Origin: Streptomyces sp. CC208A
GTDB lineage: Bacteria; Actinomycetota; Actinomycetes; Streptomycetales; Streptomycetaceae
DNA length: 60,590 nucleotides
Assembly: GCF_030010625.1 (NCBI RefSeq)
Contig: NZ_JASCXN010000040.1
Span: 1-60,590, forward strand
Direction: 5' to 3'
This document shows positions 51,616 through 60,590 of the stretch, piece after piece (within the stretch, counting starts at the first letter, position 1; every line of letters starts with the position of its first letter). The notes beneath the pieces are model-generated. The model saw nothing but the letters and a program-made list of their open reading frames with translations. It searched no databases and was not told the origin of the DNA. Both the position numbers and the translations under genes were made by a program.

Positions 51616-52215
51616 ATGACCGAGGTGTCCTCGCTCACAGGACGGCTGCTCGTGGCCACCCCCGCCCTCGCGGACCCGAACTTCGACCGCGCGGTGGTGC
51701 TGCTGCTCGACCACGACGACGAGGGCTCGCTCGGCGTGGTCCTCAACCGGCCGACCCCGGTCACCGTCGGTGACGTCCTCGCCCCCTGGGCGGACCTGGC
51801 CGGCGAGCCCGGCGTCGTCTTCCAGGGCGGCCCCGTCTCCCTCGACGCCGCCCTCGGCCTCGCCGTCATCCCCGGCGACGAGGGCCCTTCCCCACGCTCT
51901 CGGCTCCGCTCGAGCAGGGGAGACCCCATTGGCTGGCGCCGCGTCTTCGGCGCGATCGGCCTCGTCGACCTGGAGACCCCGCCCGAACTCCTCGGCCCCG
52001 CCCTCGGCGCCCTCCGCATCTTCGCCGGCTACGCGGGCTGGGGCCCCGGCCAGCTGGAGACCGAACTGAACGAAGGCGCCTGGTACGTCGTCGAGTCCGA
52101 GCCCGGCGACATCTCGTCCCCCACCCCCGAGACCCTCTGGCGCCAGGTCCTCCGCCGCCAGCGCGGCGACCTCGCCATGGTCGCCACCTACCCGGACGAC
52201 CCTTCGCTCAACTGA
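51616..52215 (+). CDS. YqgE/AlgH-family protein with in-frame repeat insertion
   Basis: This is a 199-residue protein of the UPF0301 (YqgE/AlgH) family, of unknown biochemical role. The family core is intact (GRLLVATPALADPNFDRAVVLL, GVVLNRPTP, FQGGPVSLD, FAGYAGWGPGQLE, WYVVE). Between VIPGDEGP and GWRRVFGAIG there are about 14 extra residues (92-105, Arg/Ser-rich), encoded by a palindromic element at 51888-51928. Homologues as I remember them run nearly straight from DEGP to LGWRRV. The ATG at 51616 gives the usual MTEVSSLTG start. Confidence 0.9.
   Translation: MTEVSSLTGRLLVATPALADPNFDRAVVLLLDHDDEGSLGVVLNRPTPVTVGDVLAPWADLAGEPGVVFQGGPVSLDAALGLAVIPGDEGPSPRSRLRSSRGDPIGWRRVFGAIGLVDLETPPELLGPALGALRIFAGYAGWGPGQLETELNEGAWYVVESEPGDISSPTPETLWRQVLRRQRGDLAMVATYPDDPSLN
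51888..51928 (+). repeat. Palindromic element inserted inside the yqgE-like coding region
   Basis: TTCCCC, a variable stem-loop containing CTCTCGG and CGCTCGAG, then AGGGGAGACCCC. The C-run and G-run pair as a hairpin. It adds about 14 codons without breaking the frame. Its layout resembles the element in the hupA leader at 49353-49385. I recall similar GC-rich elements scattered in Streptomyces intergenic regions. Confidence 0.7.
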
Positions 52216-52245
52216 GCCGCGCCACGCCCAGTACCCTTGGGTCCC

Positions 52246-52536
52246 ATGAGCACTCTCGAGCCCGAGCGCGGGGCAGGTACGGGAACCCTCGTGGAGCCGA
52301 CGCCGCAGGTGTCCCACGGTGACGGTGACCACGAGCGCTACGCCCACTACGTCCAGAAGGACAAGATCATGGCGAGTGCCCTCGACGGCACTCCCGTCGT
52401 CGCACTCTGCGGGAAGGTCTGGGTGCCGGGGCGCGACCCCAAGAAGTACCCGGTCTGCCCCATGTGCAAGGAGATCTACGAGTCCATGGGCTCGGGCGGA
52501 GACAAGGACAAGGACAAGGGCGGCAAGGGGAAGTAG
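52246..52536 (+). CDS. DUF3039 protein, small zinc-ribbon-like
   Basis: This is a 96-residue protein with HYVQKDKIMASALDGTPVVALCGKVWVPGRDPKKYPVCPMCKEIYE, the DUF3039 pattern. His/Cys residues (ERYAHYV, LCGK, CPMC) probably bind zinc. The C-terminus is a Lys/Asp/Gly tail. TACCCT lies eight bases before the ATG with no ribosome binding site, so it may be leaderless. The function is unknown; the family is conserved in actinobacteria. Confidence 0.88.
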   Translation: MSTLEPERGAGTGTLVEPTPQVSHGDGDHERYAHYVQKDKIMASALDGTPVVALCGKVWVPGRDPKKYPVCPMCKEIYESMGSGGDKDKDKGGKGK

Positions 52537-52560
52537 CCCTCTCTGCCGGTCCTGTCGGGG

Positions 52561-52605
52561 ACGGCCCCCGTCGCGCGTGCCAGCGGTGCGCGCGGCGGGG
52601 GCCGT
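52561..52605. terminator. Hairpin terminator after the DUF3039 gene
   Basis: ACGGCCCCCG (52561-52570) pairs with CGGGGGCCGT (52596-52605), extended inside by CGCGCG against CGCGCG. It is 24 bases after the stop codon. Confidence 0.75.
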
Positions 52606-52630
52606 TCCGCGTTTCCCGGCGCGGGCGGGA

Positions 52631-52674
52631 AGTGGTCGAGACCTCTTGTCGCGGCCGTCGGGCGCGCCTAACCT
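52631..52674 (+). promoter_or_regulatory. Candidate DasR site (dre) overlapping a promoter of the hexosaminidase gene
   Basis: AGTGGTCGAGACCTCT (52631-52646) matches the dre consensus ACTGGTCTAGACCAGT at 12 of 16 positions, including the GGTC...GACC arms. It abuts a likely promoter: TTGTCG (52646-52651), 17 bases, TAACCT (52669-52674). Binding there would repress. DasR is the GlcNAc-responsive regulator of chitin and amino-sugar genes, which fits the downstream gene. Confidence 0.55.
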
Positions 52675-52745
52675 CACCCCTGCTGTGCTGTTGTGCGAAA
52701 CGAAACGGGCGTTGCGCAGGATGCAACGCGTGCGTGGAGGGTGCG

Positions 52746-54374
52746 ATGACCGGTACTGCCCTGATCCCGGCCCCCCTGACGGCCCGCCACCCCGGCGGCA
52801 GCCTCCCGCTCGACGGCCGTACCGCCCTCGACGCCGGGCCCGGCACCGGCTTCACCGCCCGCTGGCTGCGGTCCGTCCTCGGCGCCGCCACCGGTCTGCC
52901 CCTCCCTGACGGCACCGGTCCTGGCACCATCCGGCTGCGGCTCTCCCCGGCGGTGGAGGAGGAGTACGGCTCCGAGGGCTACCGGCTCTCGGTGGGCGGG
53001 GACGGCGTCCGGCTCGACGGCGGCGGGCCCGCCGGGCTCTTCTGGGGCGCGCAGACCCTGCGCCAGCTCCTCGGGCCCGACGCGTACCGGAGGGCGCCCG
53101 TCCGGCCCGGCGCGGACCGGGACCTGCCGTACGTGACCGTCGCCGACCGTCCCCGCTTCGGCTGGCGCGGTCTCCTCCTCGACGTCTCCCGGCACTTCAC
53201 CGCCAAGGAGGACGTGCTGCGGCTGCTCGACCTGATGGCCGCGCACAAGCTGAACGTCCTCCACCTCCACCTCACCGACGACCAGGGCTGGCGGATCGAG
53301 ATCGAGCGGTACCCCCGCCTCACCGAGGTCGGCGCCTGGCGGGCCCGCTCCAAGCGGGGCCACCGGGCCTCGCCGCTGTGGGACGAGACCCCGCACGGCG
53401 GCTTCTACCGCCAGGACGACATCCGGGAGATCGTCGCGTACGCCGCCGAGCGGCACATCACCGTCGTCCCGGAGATCGACCTCCCCGGCCACTCGCAGGC
53501 CGCCATCGCCGCGTACCCCTGGCTCGGCAACACCGACACCGTCGACACCGCCGCCCTCACCGTCTGGGACACCTGGGGCGTCAACCCGAACGTCCTCGCC
53601 CCGACCGAGGAGGTGCTGCGCTTCTACGAAGGCGTCCTGGAGGAGGTCCTGGAGCTCTTCCCCTCGACCTTCGTGCACATCGGCGGCGACGAGTGCCCCA
53701 AGGACCAGTGGAAGGCGTCCCCGGCAGCCCAGGCCCGCATCGCCGAACTGGGAGTGGGGGACGAGGACGGGCTCCAGGCCTGGTTCGTCCGCCACTTCGA
53801 CCGCTGGCTCGCCGCCCGCGGCCGCCGCCTCATCGGCTGGGACGAGATCCTGGAGGGCGGCCTCGCCGAGGGCGCCGCCGTCTCCTCCTGGCGGGGGTAC
53901 GGGGGCGGGATCGCCGCCGCCGAGGCCGGCCACGACGTCGTCATGTGCCCCGAGCAGCACGTGTACCTCGACCACCGGCAGAGCGGCCACCCCGACGAAC
54001 CCGTGCCGATCGGCTTCGTCCGCACCCTGGAGGACGTGTACCGCTTCGAACCCGTCCCGCCCGGCCTCTCCGGGGCAGCGGCCCGCCACGTCCTGGGCAC
54101 CCAGGCCAACGTGTGGACCGAGGTGATGGAGAACCGGGACCGCGTCGACTACCAGCTCTTCCCCCGCCTCGCCGCCTTCGCCGAGGTCGCCTGGTCCGCC
54201 CTGCCCGCCCCCGCCGACCGCGACACCGCCTGCTTCCTGCGCCGCATGGAGACCCACTACCGGCGCCTCGACGCCCTCGGCGTCGCCTACCGCCCGCCCA
54301 CCGGCCCCGCCCCCTGGCAGCGCCGCCCCGGTCTCCTCGGCCGCCCGCTCGACGGACCGCCCCCGATCGTGTGA
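52746..54374 (+). CDS. GH20 beta-N-acetylhexosaminidase
   Basis: This is a 542-residue glycoside hydrolase of family 20 that releases terminal GlcNAc or GalNAc from chito-oligosaccharides and glycoconjugates by substrate-assisted catalysis. The catalytic pair Asp315-Glu316 lies in HIGGDECPK. The (βα)8 barrel starts at RFGWRGLLLDVSRHF and contains HLHLTDDQGWRIEI and VPEIDLPGHSQAA. No signal peptide is seen, so the enzyme is probably intracellular. The ATG at 52746 has GGAGG eight bases before it. A DasR-like operator lies about 100 bases upstream. Confidence 0.94.
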   Translation: MTGTALIPAPLTARHPGGSLPLDGRTALDAGPGTGFTARWLRSVLGAATGLPLPDGTGPGTIRLRLSPAVEEEYGSEGYRLSVGGDGVRLDGGGPAGLFWGAQTLRQLLGPDAYRRAPVRPGADRDLPYVTVADRPRFGWRGLLLDVSRHFTAKEDVLRLLDLMAAHKLNVLHLHLTDDQGWRIEIERYPRLTEVGAWRARSKRGHRASPLWDETPHGGFYRQDDIREIVAYAAERHITVVPEIDLPGHSQAAIAAYPWLGNTDTVDTAALTVWDTWGVNPNVLAPTEEVLRFYEGVLEEVLELFPSTFVHIGGDECPKDQWKASPAAQARIAELGVGDEDGLQAWFVRHFDRWLAARGRRLIGWDEILEGGLAEGAAVSSWRGYGGGIAAAEAGHDVVMCPEQHVYLDHRQSGHPDEPVPIGFVRTLEDVYRFEPVPPGLSGAAARHVLGTQANVWTEVMENRDRVDYQLFPRLAAFAEVAWSALPAPADRDTACFLRRMETHYRRLDALGVAYRPPTGPAPWQRRPGLLGRPLDGPPPIV

Positions 54375-54706
54375 GCCACCTCGCGTCCCGGGGTCACCCG
54401 GGAGCGGCGAAAGGGGAGTTACCTTCTCTGTCGGGACGTCTCCGGGCGTCCCGGGCCGTCTCCGGACATCCCTCGCCCGGGTGCGCCCGTGGAGTACCGG
54501 GCCGAGGGAGTGGTGAAGGGGACCGGCGGAGGGCCCTTCGCGGCCCCTCGCTCCGGACGGCATGGAAGATGTGCCACAGTTGCCACGACCGGCCTGTGAG
54601 CACGTACGGTACGCCCACACACAGGCGCGCCGTGCGCCCGCTCGCAGGCGCGCGGCGGCCGGGCACAGTCGGGGACGGACCGGGACAACCGGGAAGGGGC
54701 AGCGGG
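54375..54706. promoter_or_regulatory. Intergenic leader of the molybdenum hydroxylase operon
   Basis: These 332 bases have no gene I support. They include a direct repeat of GTCTCCGG near 54437 and 54460 and TGCCAC twice near 54572 and 54581. The operon promoter should lie here but no clear -10/-35 pair stands out. Confidence 0.4.
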
Positions 54707-55578
54707 TTGACCACGCACGCACCACAGACGGCGCAGTCCGTGACGCTGCCCGCCTCGCTCGACGAGGCCGTGGCCGCGCTCACCGCCATGCCGGCGGCCG
54801 TGCCCGTCGCCGGCGGCACCGACCTCATGGCCGCCGTCAACCGCGGTCAGCTCCGCCCCGCCGGACTCGTCGGCCTCAGCCGCATCAACGAGATCCGCGG
54901 CTGGCAGTACCAGGACGGCCACGCCCTCCTCGGCGCCGGACTCACCCACGCCCGCATGGGCCGCCCCGACTTCGCCGCCCTCATCCCGGCCCTCGCCGCC
55001 GCCTCCCGCGCGGCCGGACCGCCCCAGATCCGCAACGCCGGCACCCTCGGCGGCAACGTCGTCACCGCCGCCCCCACCGGCGACTCGCTGCCCGTGCTCG
55101 CCGCCCTGGAGGCCGACCTCGTCGTCGTCGGCCCGCTCGGCAACCGCGAGATCCCCGTCTCGCACCTCCTCGCGGGCCGCGACCTGCTCGCCCCCGGCGA
55201 GCTCGTCGCCTTCGTGCGCGTGCCGCTGCTGCACGCCCCCCAGGTCTTCCTCAAGGCCACAGGCCGCACCGGCCCGGCACGCGCCACCGCCTCCGTCGCC
55301 GTCGTCCTCGACCCGGCCCGGCGCGGGGTCCGCTGCGCCGTCGGCGCGGTCGCCCCGATGCCGCTGCGCCCGCTGGAGGCCGAGCGCTGGATCGCCTCCC
55401 TGGTGGACTGGGACAACGACCGGGGGCTCGCGCCGGAGGCGCTGACGGCCTTCGGCGAGTACGTCGCCGCCGCCTGCGTACCCGATCCGCCGGGCGACGA
55501 ACAGCTGCCGCCCGCCGTTCTGCACCTGCGGCGTACCATCGCCACTCTCGCCCGCCGGGCACTGGGGAGGGCCCTGTC

Positions 55579-55582
<4 letters not shown>
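54707..55582 (+). CDS. FAD-binding subunit of a molybdenum hydroxylase (CoxM/XdhB type)
   Basis: This 291-residue protein carries electrons between the iron-sulphur centres and an acceptor. The FAD-binding motifs VPVAGGTDLMAAVNRG (about 25-40) and PQIRNAGTLGGNVVTAAPTGD (about 107-127) are clear. The TTG at 54707 has AAGGGG upstream and gives (M)TTHAPQ, the usual homologue start. Its stop overlaps the next gene by four bases (GTGA), so translation is coupled. It is the first gene of a three-gene operon. Confidence 0.92.
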
Positions 55583-56990
<1,408 letters not shown>

Positions 56991-56994
<4 letters not shown>

Positions 56995-59324
56995 GCAGCG
57001 ACGCGACGACCGCCATTCCCACGCTCCCCTTCGCCGAGGCGGCCGGCGCCGCGCCGGAGCAGCCCGAGACCCCCACCCGCGGGCTCGGCGCCTCCCTCCC
57101 GCAGGCCGACGCGCGGGCGAAGGCCGAGGGGACCTTCCCGTACGCCTCCGACCTGTGGGCCGAGGGCCTGCTGTGGGCCGCGATCCTGCGCTCCCCGCAC
57201 GCCCACGCCCGGATCGTCTCCGTGGACACCTCGGCGGCCGAGGCCATGCCCGGCGTACGGGCCGTGGTGACGGCCGCCGACGTGCCCGGCGCGGCCACCT
57301 ACGGCCGGCGGGTCGCCGACCGGCCCGTCTTCGCCGACGGCCTCGTCCGGCACCACGGCGAGGCCATCGCCGCCGTCGCCGCCGACCACCCCGACACCGC
57401 CCGGCTCGCCACGGCCGCCATCCTCGTCGAGTACGAACTCCTGGAGCCCGTCACCGACCCGGAGAAGGCCTTCGAGGCCGAACCGCTCCACCCCGACGGC
57501 AACCTGATCCGGCACATCCCGCTCCGCTTCGGCGACCCGGAGGCGACCGGCGAGGTCGTGGTGGAGGGCCTGTACCGGGTCGGCCGCCAGGACCCGGCCC
57601 CGATCGGCGCAGAGGCCGGACTCGCCGTGCCGCGCCCGGACGGCGGCGTCGAGCTGTACACGGCCTCCACGGACCCGCACACGGACCGCGATCTCGCCGC
57701 CGCCTGCTTCGGCCTGACGCCGGATCAGGTCAAGGTGGTCGTCACCGGCGTGCCGGGCGCCACCGGCGACCGCGAGGACCCGGGCTTCCAGATCCCGCTG
57801 GGCCTGCTCGCCCTGCGCACCGGCTGCCCGGTGAAACTCACCGCCACCCGCGAGGAGTCCTTCCTCGGTCACGCCCACCGGCACCCGACCCTGCTCCGCT
57901 ACCGCCACCACGCCGATGCCGAGGGCCGGTTGGTGAAGGTGGAGGCGCAGATCCTCCTGGACGCGGGCGCGTACGCCGACTCCTCCTCCGAGTCCCTGGC
58001 GGCGGCCGTCGCCTTCGCCTGCGGCCCGTACGTCGTCCCGCACGCCTTCGTCGAGGGCTGGGCGGTCCGCACGAACAACCCGCCGTCCGGCCACGTCCGG
58101 GGCGAGGGCGCGATGCAGGTGTGCGCGGCGTACGAGGCCCAGATGGACAAGCTGGCGGCCAGGATCGGCGTCGACCCGGCCGAACTGCGCATGCGGAACG
58201 TCCTGTCCACCGGCGACCTCCTCCCCACGGGACAGACGGTCACCTGCCCGGCCCCGGTAGCCGAACTCCTCGCCGCCGTAAGGGACTTCCCTCTGCCGAC
58301 GCTTCCGAAGGACACCCCGGAGGAGGAGTGGCTGCTGCCCGGCGGCCCCGAGGGCGCGGGCGAACCCGGCGCGGTGCGGCGGGGCGTGGGCTACGCGCTC
58401 GGCATGGTCCACATGCTCGGCGCCGAGGGCACCGACGAGGTCTCCACGGCCACGGTGCGGGTCCAGGACGGCGTCGCCACGGTCATCTGCGCGGCCGTGG
58501 ACACGGGTTCCGGCTTCGCGACCCTGGCCCGCCAGATCGTCCAGGAGACCCTCGGCGTCGAGGAGGTCCACGTGGCCCCCGTCGACACCGACCAGCCCCC
58601 CGCCGGCGCCGCCACCCACGGCCGGCACACCTGGGTCTCCGGCGGAGCGGTGGAACGGGCCGCGAAGATGGTCCGCACCCAGCTCCTCCAGCCGCTGGCC
58701 CACAAGTTCGGCATGTCGACGGAGCTGCTCCAGATCAGCGACGGCAAGATCACCTCGTACGACGGCGTCCTCTCGACGACGGTCGCCGAGGCGATGGACG
58801 GCAAGGAGCTCTGGGCCACCGCCCAGTGCCGCCCCCACCCCACCGAGCCCCTCGACGACTCCGGCCAGGGCGACGCCTTCGTCGGCCTCGCCTTCTGCGC
58901 GATCCGCGCGGTCGTCGACGTCGACATCGAACTCGGCGCGGTGAGGGTCGTGGAGATGGCCGTGGCCCAGGACGTGGGCCGCATCCTCAACCCCGCCCAG
59001 CTGGCCGCCCGCATCGAGGCCGGCGTCACTCAGGGCGTGGGCGCGGCCCTCACCGAGAACCTCCGCACCGCCCGAGGCCTGATCCGCCACCCCGACCTCA
59101 CCGGTTACGCCCTCCCGACGTCCCTGGACGCCCCCGACATCCGCATCGTCAAACTGGTCGAAGAGCGCGACGTGGTGGCCCCCTTCGGCGCCAAGCCCGC
59201 CAGCGCGGTCCCGGTCGTCACCTCCCCGGCAGCGGTCGCCGCCGCCGTCCGCGCGGCCACAGGCCGCCCCGTCAACCGGCTGCCGATCAGGCCGCAGGCG
59301 GCGGTGGCGGCGGGGAACGCGTAG
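56991..59324 (+). CDS. Molybdopterin-binding subunit of a xanthine dehydrogenase-like enzyme
   Basis: This is a 777-residue large subunit. The aldehyde oxidase/xanthine dehydrogenase hammerhead domain (YASDLWAEGLLWAAILRSPHAHARI) is followed by the molybdopterin domain (CPVKLTATREESFLGHAHRHP, AYEAQMDKLAARIG, RRGVGYALGMVHML). Two usual motifs are changed. The GGxFGGR loop reads GATGDRED (about 254-262). The region that normally carries the catalytic Glu (GVGEPP) reads GAKPASAVPVV near 734. The GTG start overlaps the iron-sulphur subunit by four bases. The substrate is unknown, and canonical xanthine dehydrogenase activity is doubtful. Confidence 0.9.
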
Positions 59325-59588
59325 GTGGCTGAGACATTCCCTTCGAAGCCAGGAGTGTTGGCACCAATCGGTAGAGTGACGGGTGGGCTTTGGGCACATG
59401 GGGGAGGGGCACCCTTGGGAGCACTGCTGCGGCACTGCTAGGTGGAGCCGTCGTACTGGTTCGGTGACGTCCATCGAGTGCCTCTGCAGAAGGCGGAACG
59501 GCAACGCCCCCGTACTCGGGAAATCAATGGCCAGGTCAGCGCTGACGATGAAGGCGCGCACCGCAGCGTGCCTGGAGAAGAGGGGTTG
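59325..59588 (+). promoter_or_regulatory. Leader of the terminal locus, composition shift
   Basis: These 264 bases follow the hydroxylase operon. GGTAGAGTGACGG contains TAGAGT (59373-59378), a good -10. Base composition becomes more moderate from here to the end of the window. Open frames in this stretch lack good starts, and I support no gene before 59589. Confidence 0.45.
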
Positions 59589-60017
59589 ATGTCGTTCGAG
59601 GAGGAGTGGGGCGAGCTCAAGAGGGCTGCGGCGGAACGCCAGTCTCATATGCGACTCAACCAGCTTCCGGCCGCAGGTGGTGGCGCCGTCGGCACTGCGA
59701 ACCTCAGCGTGAACCAGGACAATCTGGGGGCGATCGGCAACGCGGCGTACGCGCTGCACGGTCGGCTCATCAAGGACGGAAACCACGCTCGGACGACCAC
59801 GGAGGAAGCCGCGACTGCCATGTCCAGCAGCAGCTTTCGTACGGGGGCCGCGATGACGACCGTGCAGAAAACATGGAACTCCCAGTTGCGCACTTTGCTG
59901 GACGCCTGCGCACACATCTCCAATCACCTGGACTACAGCGTGGCCCAGCACGCCAAGGACGAAGAAGACGTCAAGACGTCTCTGGCCGTCTCCGCGATCA
60001 CCGGGTACTTCAAGTAG
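59589..60017 (+). CDS. Small helical protein, possible type VII secretion-associated
   Basis: This is a 142-residue protein without signal peptide, predicted mostly helical: MSFEEEWGELKRAAAERQSHM, then a Gly/Ala-rich part, then TVQKTWNSQLRTLLDACAHISNHLDYSVAQHAKDEEDV. The size and helical-hairpin look fit ESX/type VII partner proteins seen in Streptomyces before WXG-containing toxins; this is inference. The ATG at 59589 has GAGGGG before it. The next gene starts 14 bases downstream. Codon use is less GC3-biased than in the operon before it. Confidence 0.65.
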   Translation: MSFEEEWGELKRAAAERQSHMRLNQLPAAGGGAVGTANLSVNQDNLGAIGNAAYALHGRLIKDGNHARTTTEEAATAMSSSSFRTGAAMTTVQKTWNSQLRTLLDACAHISNHLDYSVAQHAKDEEDVKTSLAVSAITGYFK

Positions 60018-60031
60018 GGCTGGGGGCTGTC

Positions 60032-60590
60032 GTGCTGACTTTCGACGATGTCTATCGGGCCCCGCTGGGCAAGATGAAGGCTGCGGCCGACGACTGGTCG
60101 GAGATGAAGGGGAAGCTGGACAAGCTGGCCGACGACGCCCGTACGACCATGGTGGCCAAGGCCAAAGACGATTACTGGCGTGGGGTGAACGCCGAGGTCA
60201 CGAAGCCGTTCGTGGAGAAGACCGCGAAGGAGTTCGACGACGCCGCCAAGGCGGCAGACGGTATTCGCAAGATCCTTGAGGACGGGTACAACGCGTTCAA
60301 GAAGGCGCAGAACGATCTCAAGAGAATCGTCGAAACCGAGGCTCCTGCCCAGGGCCTGGTTGTGAAGGCGGACGGCGAGGTCGAGGCTCGGAACTCGGTC
60401 ACGTCGATCAAGGACCCGGCGCTTCGGCATGATCCCGACTATCCCGACCTCGTGCGCAGGGAGCGTGAGGCGATCCACGCGTTGCGGCAGCGGATCGACG
60501 CCATCGTCGAAACCTGCGATGACGCGGACGTGGCGTGTTCCAACGCCCTCAAGGCTAATATCACTGGTGACCAGCACAATTTCAGCGCAC
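60032..60590 (+). CDS. Partial gene: WXG-like N-terminus of a possible polymorphic toxin
   Basis: An open frame from GTG 60032 (GGGGG upstream) runs past the window end, giving at least 186 residues. It starts MLTFDDVYRAPLGKMKAAADDWSEMKGKLDKLADD, then has YWRGVNAEVTKPFVEKTAKEF. The WRG and the long helices resemble WXG-type export domains at the start of type VII substrates. A catalytic or toxin domain, if any, lies outside the window. Codon use includes AAT, ACT and GCT codons unusual for the core genes here. Confidence 0.65.
   Translation, partial: MLTFDDVYRAPLGKMKAAADDWSEMKGKLDKLADDARTTMVAKAKDDYWRGVNAEVTKPFVEKTAKEFDDAAKAADGIRKILEDGYNAFKKAQNDLKRIVETEAPAQGLVVKADGEVEARNSVTSIKDPALRHDPDYPDLVRREREAIHALRQRIDAIVETCDDADVACSNALKANITGDQHNFSA

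Noticed and set aside
59383..59589. A 68-codon Cys-rich frame before the type VII-like gene
   Set aside because: There is no ribosome binding site and no domain pattern, and it ends exactly where the better-supported gene starts.

Overview
The window is chromosomal DNA from a Streptomyces species or a very close relative. Base composition is very GC-rich, with G or C at almost every third codon position. GTG and TTG starts are common. The gene set and order (mtrA-mtrB-lpqB, comF, hpf, secA, a 180-kDa-type NAD-glutamate dehydrogenase, prfB, ftsEX, smpB-ssrA, narK-nnaR, hupA, murA) is the core-chromosome order I remember from S. coelicolor around SCO3014 down to about SCO2940. The species cannot be named from the sequence alone. 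No rRNA, tRNA, intact insertion sequence, integrase or CRISPR array was seen; the only classical RNA gene is tmRNA.

Layout. 1-9.2 kb holds the MtrAB-LpqB envelope/cell-cycle signalling operon, a ComF-like protein, the ribosome hibernation factor and an orphan LuxR-type response regulator whose 3' end is duplicated downstream. 9.2-17.1 kb holds a YcaQ-type glycosylase with a GNAT enzyme, secA and small genes (membrane protein, Rv3235-like, DUF6912, HAD, DJ-1/PfpI). 17.5-22.5 kb is the large NAD-glutamate dehydrogenase. 22.5-31.4 kb holds a GT87-like mannosyltransferase, a very large FHA-FtsK protein with an internal repeat expansion, and two Ser/Thr protein kinases. 31.5-38.5 kb holds prfB, a LAETG surface protein with a long Gly/Ala/Asp repeat, ftsEX, a C-terminal processing protease, smpB and ssrA. 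38.6-44.5 kb is more accessory: a YefM-YoeB toxin-antitoxin pair beside ssrA, an MFS/LysR divergent pair, then narK-nnaR of nitrate metabolism with candidate GlnR boxes. 44.5-54.4 kb holds a GNAT protein, a HelD-like RNA polymerase recycling ATPase, a likely small RNA, malic enzyme, HU, MurA, a YqgE protein interrupted in frame by a repeat, DUF3039, and a GH20 hexosaminidase with a DasR-like site. 54.7-59.3 kb is a three-subunit molybdenum hydroxylase-like operon. The last 1.3 kb has visibly less GC-biased codon use and starts what looks like a type VII-associated or polymorphic-toxin locus that runs off the window.

The most unusual signal is a shared architecture at two unrelated genes, the response regulator at 8270-9034 and murA at 49988-51328. 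In both, the last 60-113 bases of the gene are repeated just after its own stop codon, in the same orientation, with a 63-base gap. In both, that gap contains the same palindromic 30-31 bp element, and in both the intact gene ends TGA while the copy ends TAG. A smaller echo is seen at the 3' end of the ycaQ-like gene. A second palindrome family sits in the hupA leader and, in frame, inside the yqgE coding sequence. Together these suggest small palindromic elements that are mobile or recombinogenic and associated with gene 3' ends.
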